From: Hydrogenophaga sp.
GTDB lineage: Bacteria; Pseudomonadota; Gammaproteobacteria; Burkholderiales; Burkholderiaceae_C
Direction: 5' to 3'
Length of the DNA stretch: 5,985 nt
Assembly: GCA_020047875.1 (NCBI GenBank)
Contig: JAIFNE010000025.1
Coordinates: 1 to 5,985 of the forward strand
The translations under genes were made by a program, and so were the position numbers. This document shows positions 5,984-5,985 of the stretch, piece by piece. The notes below the pieces were generated by a model. That model searched no databases, had not been told where the DNA came from, and saw only the letters and a list, made by a program, of their open reading frames with translations. Each line of letters opens with the position of its first letter. The stretch's first letter is position 1.

Positions 5984-5985
5984 GT

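Overview
The window reads as an ordinary chromosomal segment of a high-GC betaproteobacterium, most likely Burkholderiales and probably Comamonadaceae-like. The reasons are the pyruvate dehydrogenase arrangement (E2 with two lipoyl domains, followed by an E3 that carries its own N-terminal lipoyl domain), G/C-rich third codon positions, and an AAAGCCCG/CGGGCTTT-type terminator. The genus call is inference; no rRNA or other taxonomic marker is present.

Layout from left to right. (1) Plus strand, 1-587: the C-terminal three quarters of a short-chain dehydrogenase of the HSD17B10 / type II 3-hydroxyacyl-CoA dehydrogenase kind, cut by the window edge. (2) Minus strand, 629-2277, convergent with it: a secreted lipoprotein of the choice-of-anchor I family (beta-propeller-like), split into two frames near 1318-1330. 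(3) 2278-2546: a noncoding stretch holding the presumed promoter region of the lipoprotein gene and, at 2493-2524, a perfect 14-bp-stem terminator for the operon to its right. (4) Minus strand, 2547-4338: lpdA (E3, dihydrolipoyl dehydrogenase), split into two frames at about 3380. (5) Minus strand, 4351-5983: aceF (E2, dihydrolipoamide acetyltransferase), complete at its start codon but shifted out of frame at about 4468, so the catalytic DHRVIDG motif lies in another frame. Transcription of the E2-E3 operon runs right to left; its promoter, and probably aceE, lie beyond the right edge.

Functionally, E2 and E3 belong to the pyruvate dehydrogenase complex: E2 takes acetyl groups onto lipoyl-lysines and transfers them to CoA, and E3 reoxidises the dihydrolipoyl groups with NAD+. 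The dehydrogenase at the left would act in fatty-acid or branched-chain acyl-CoA oxidation. The lipoprotein is exported and not clearly tied to either.

The most striking observation is that all three minus-strand genes look healthy apart from one small missing, out-of-frame segment each (roughly 25-40 nt, judged from the conserved family sequence). Three such lesions in about 3.2 kb, with no premature stops elsewhere, suggest an assembly or consensus problem more than real gene decay, although decay cannot be excluded from sequence alone. I found no mobile element, CRISPR array, RNA gene or undescribed system.
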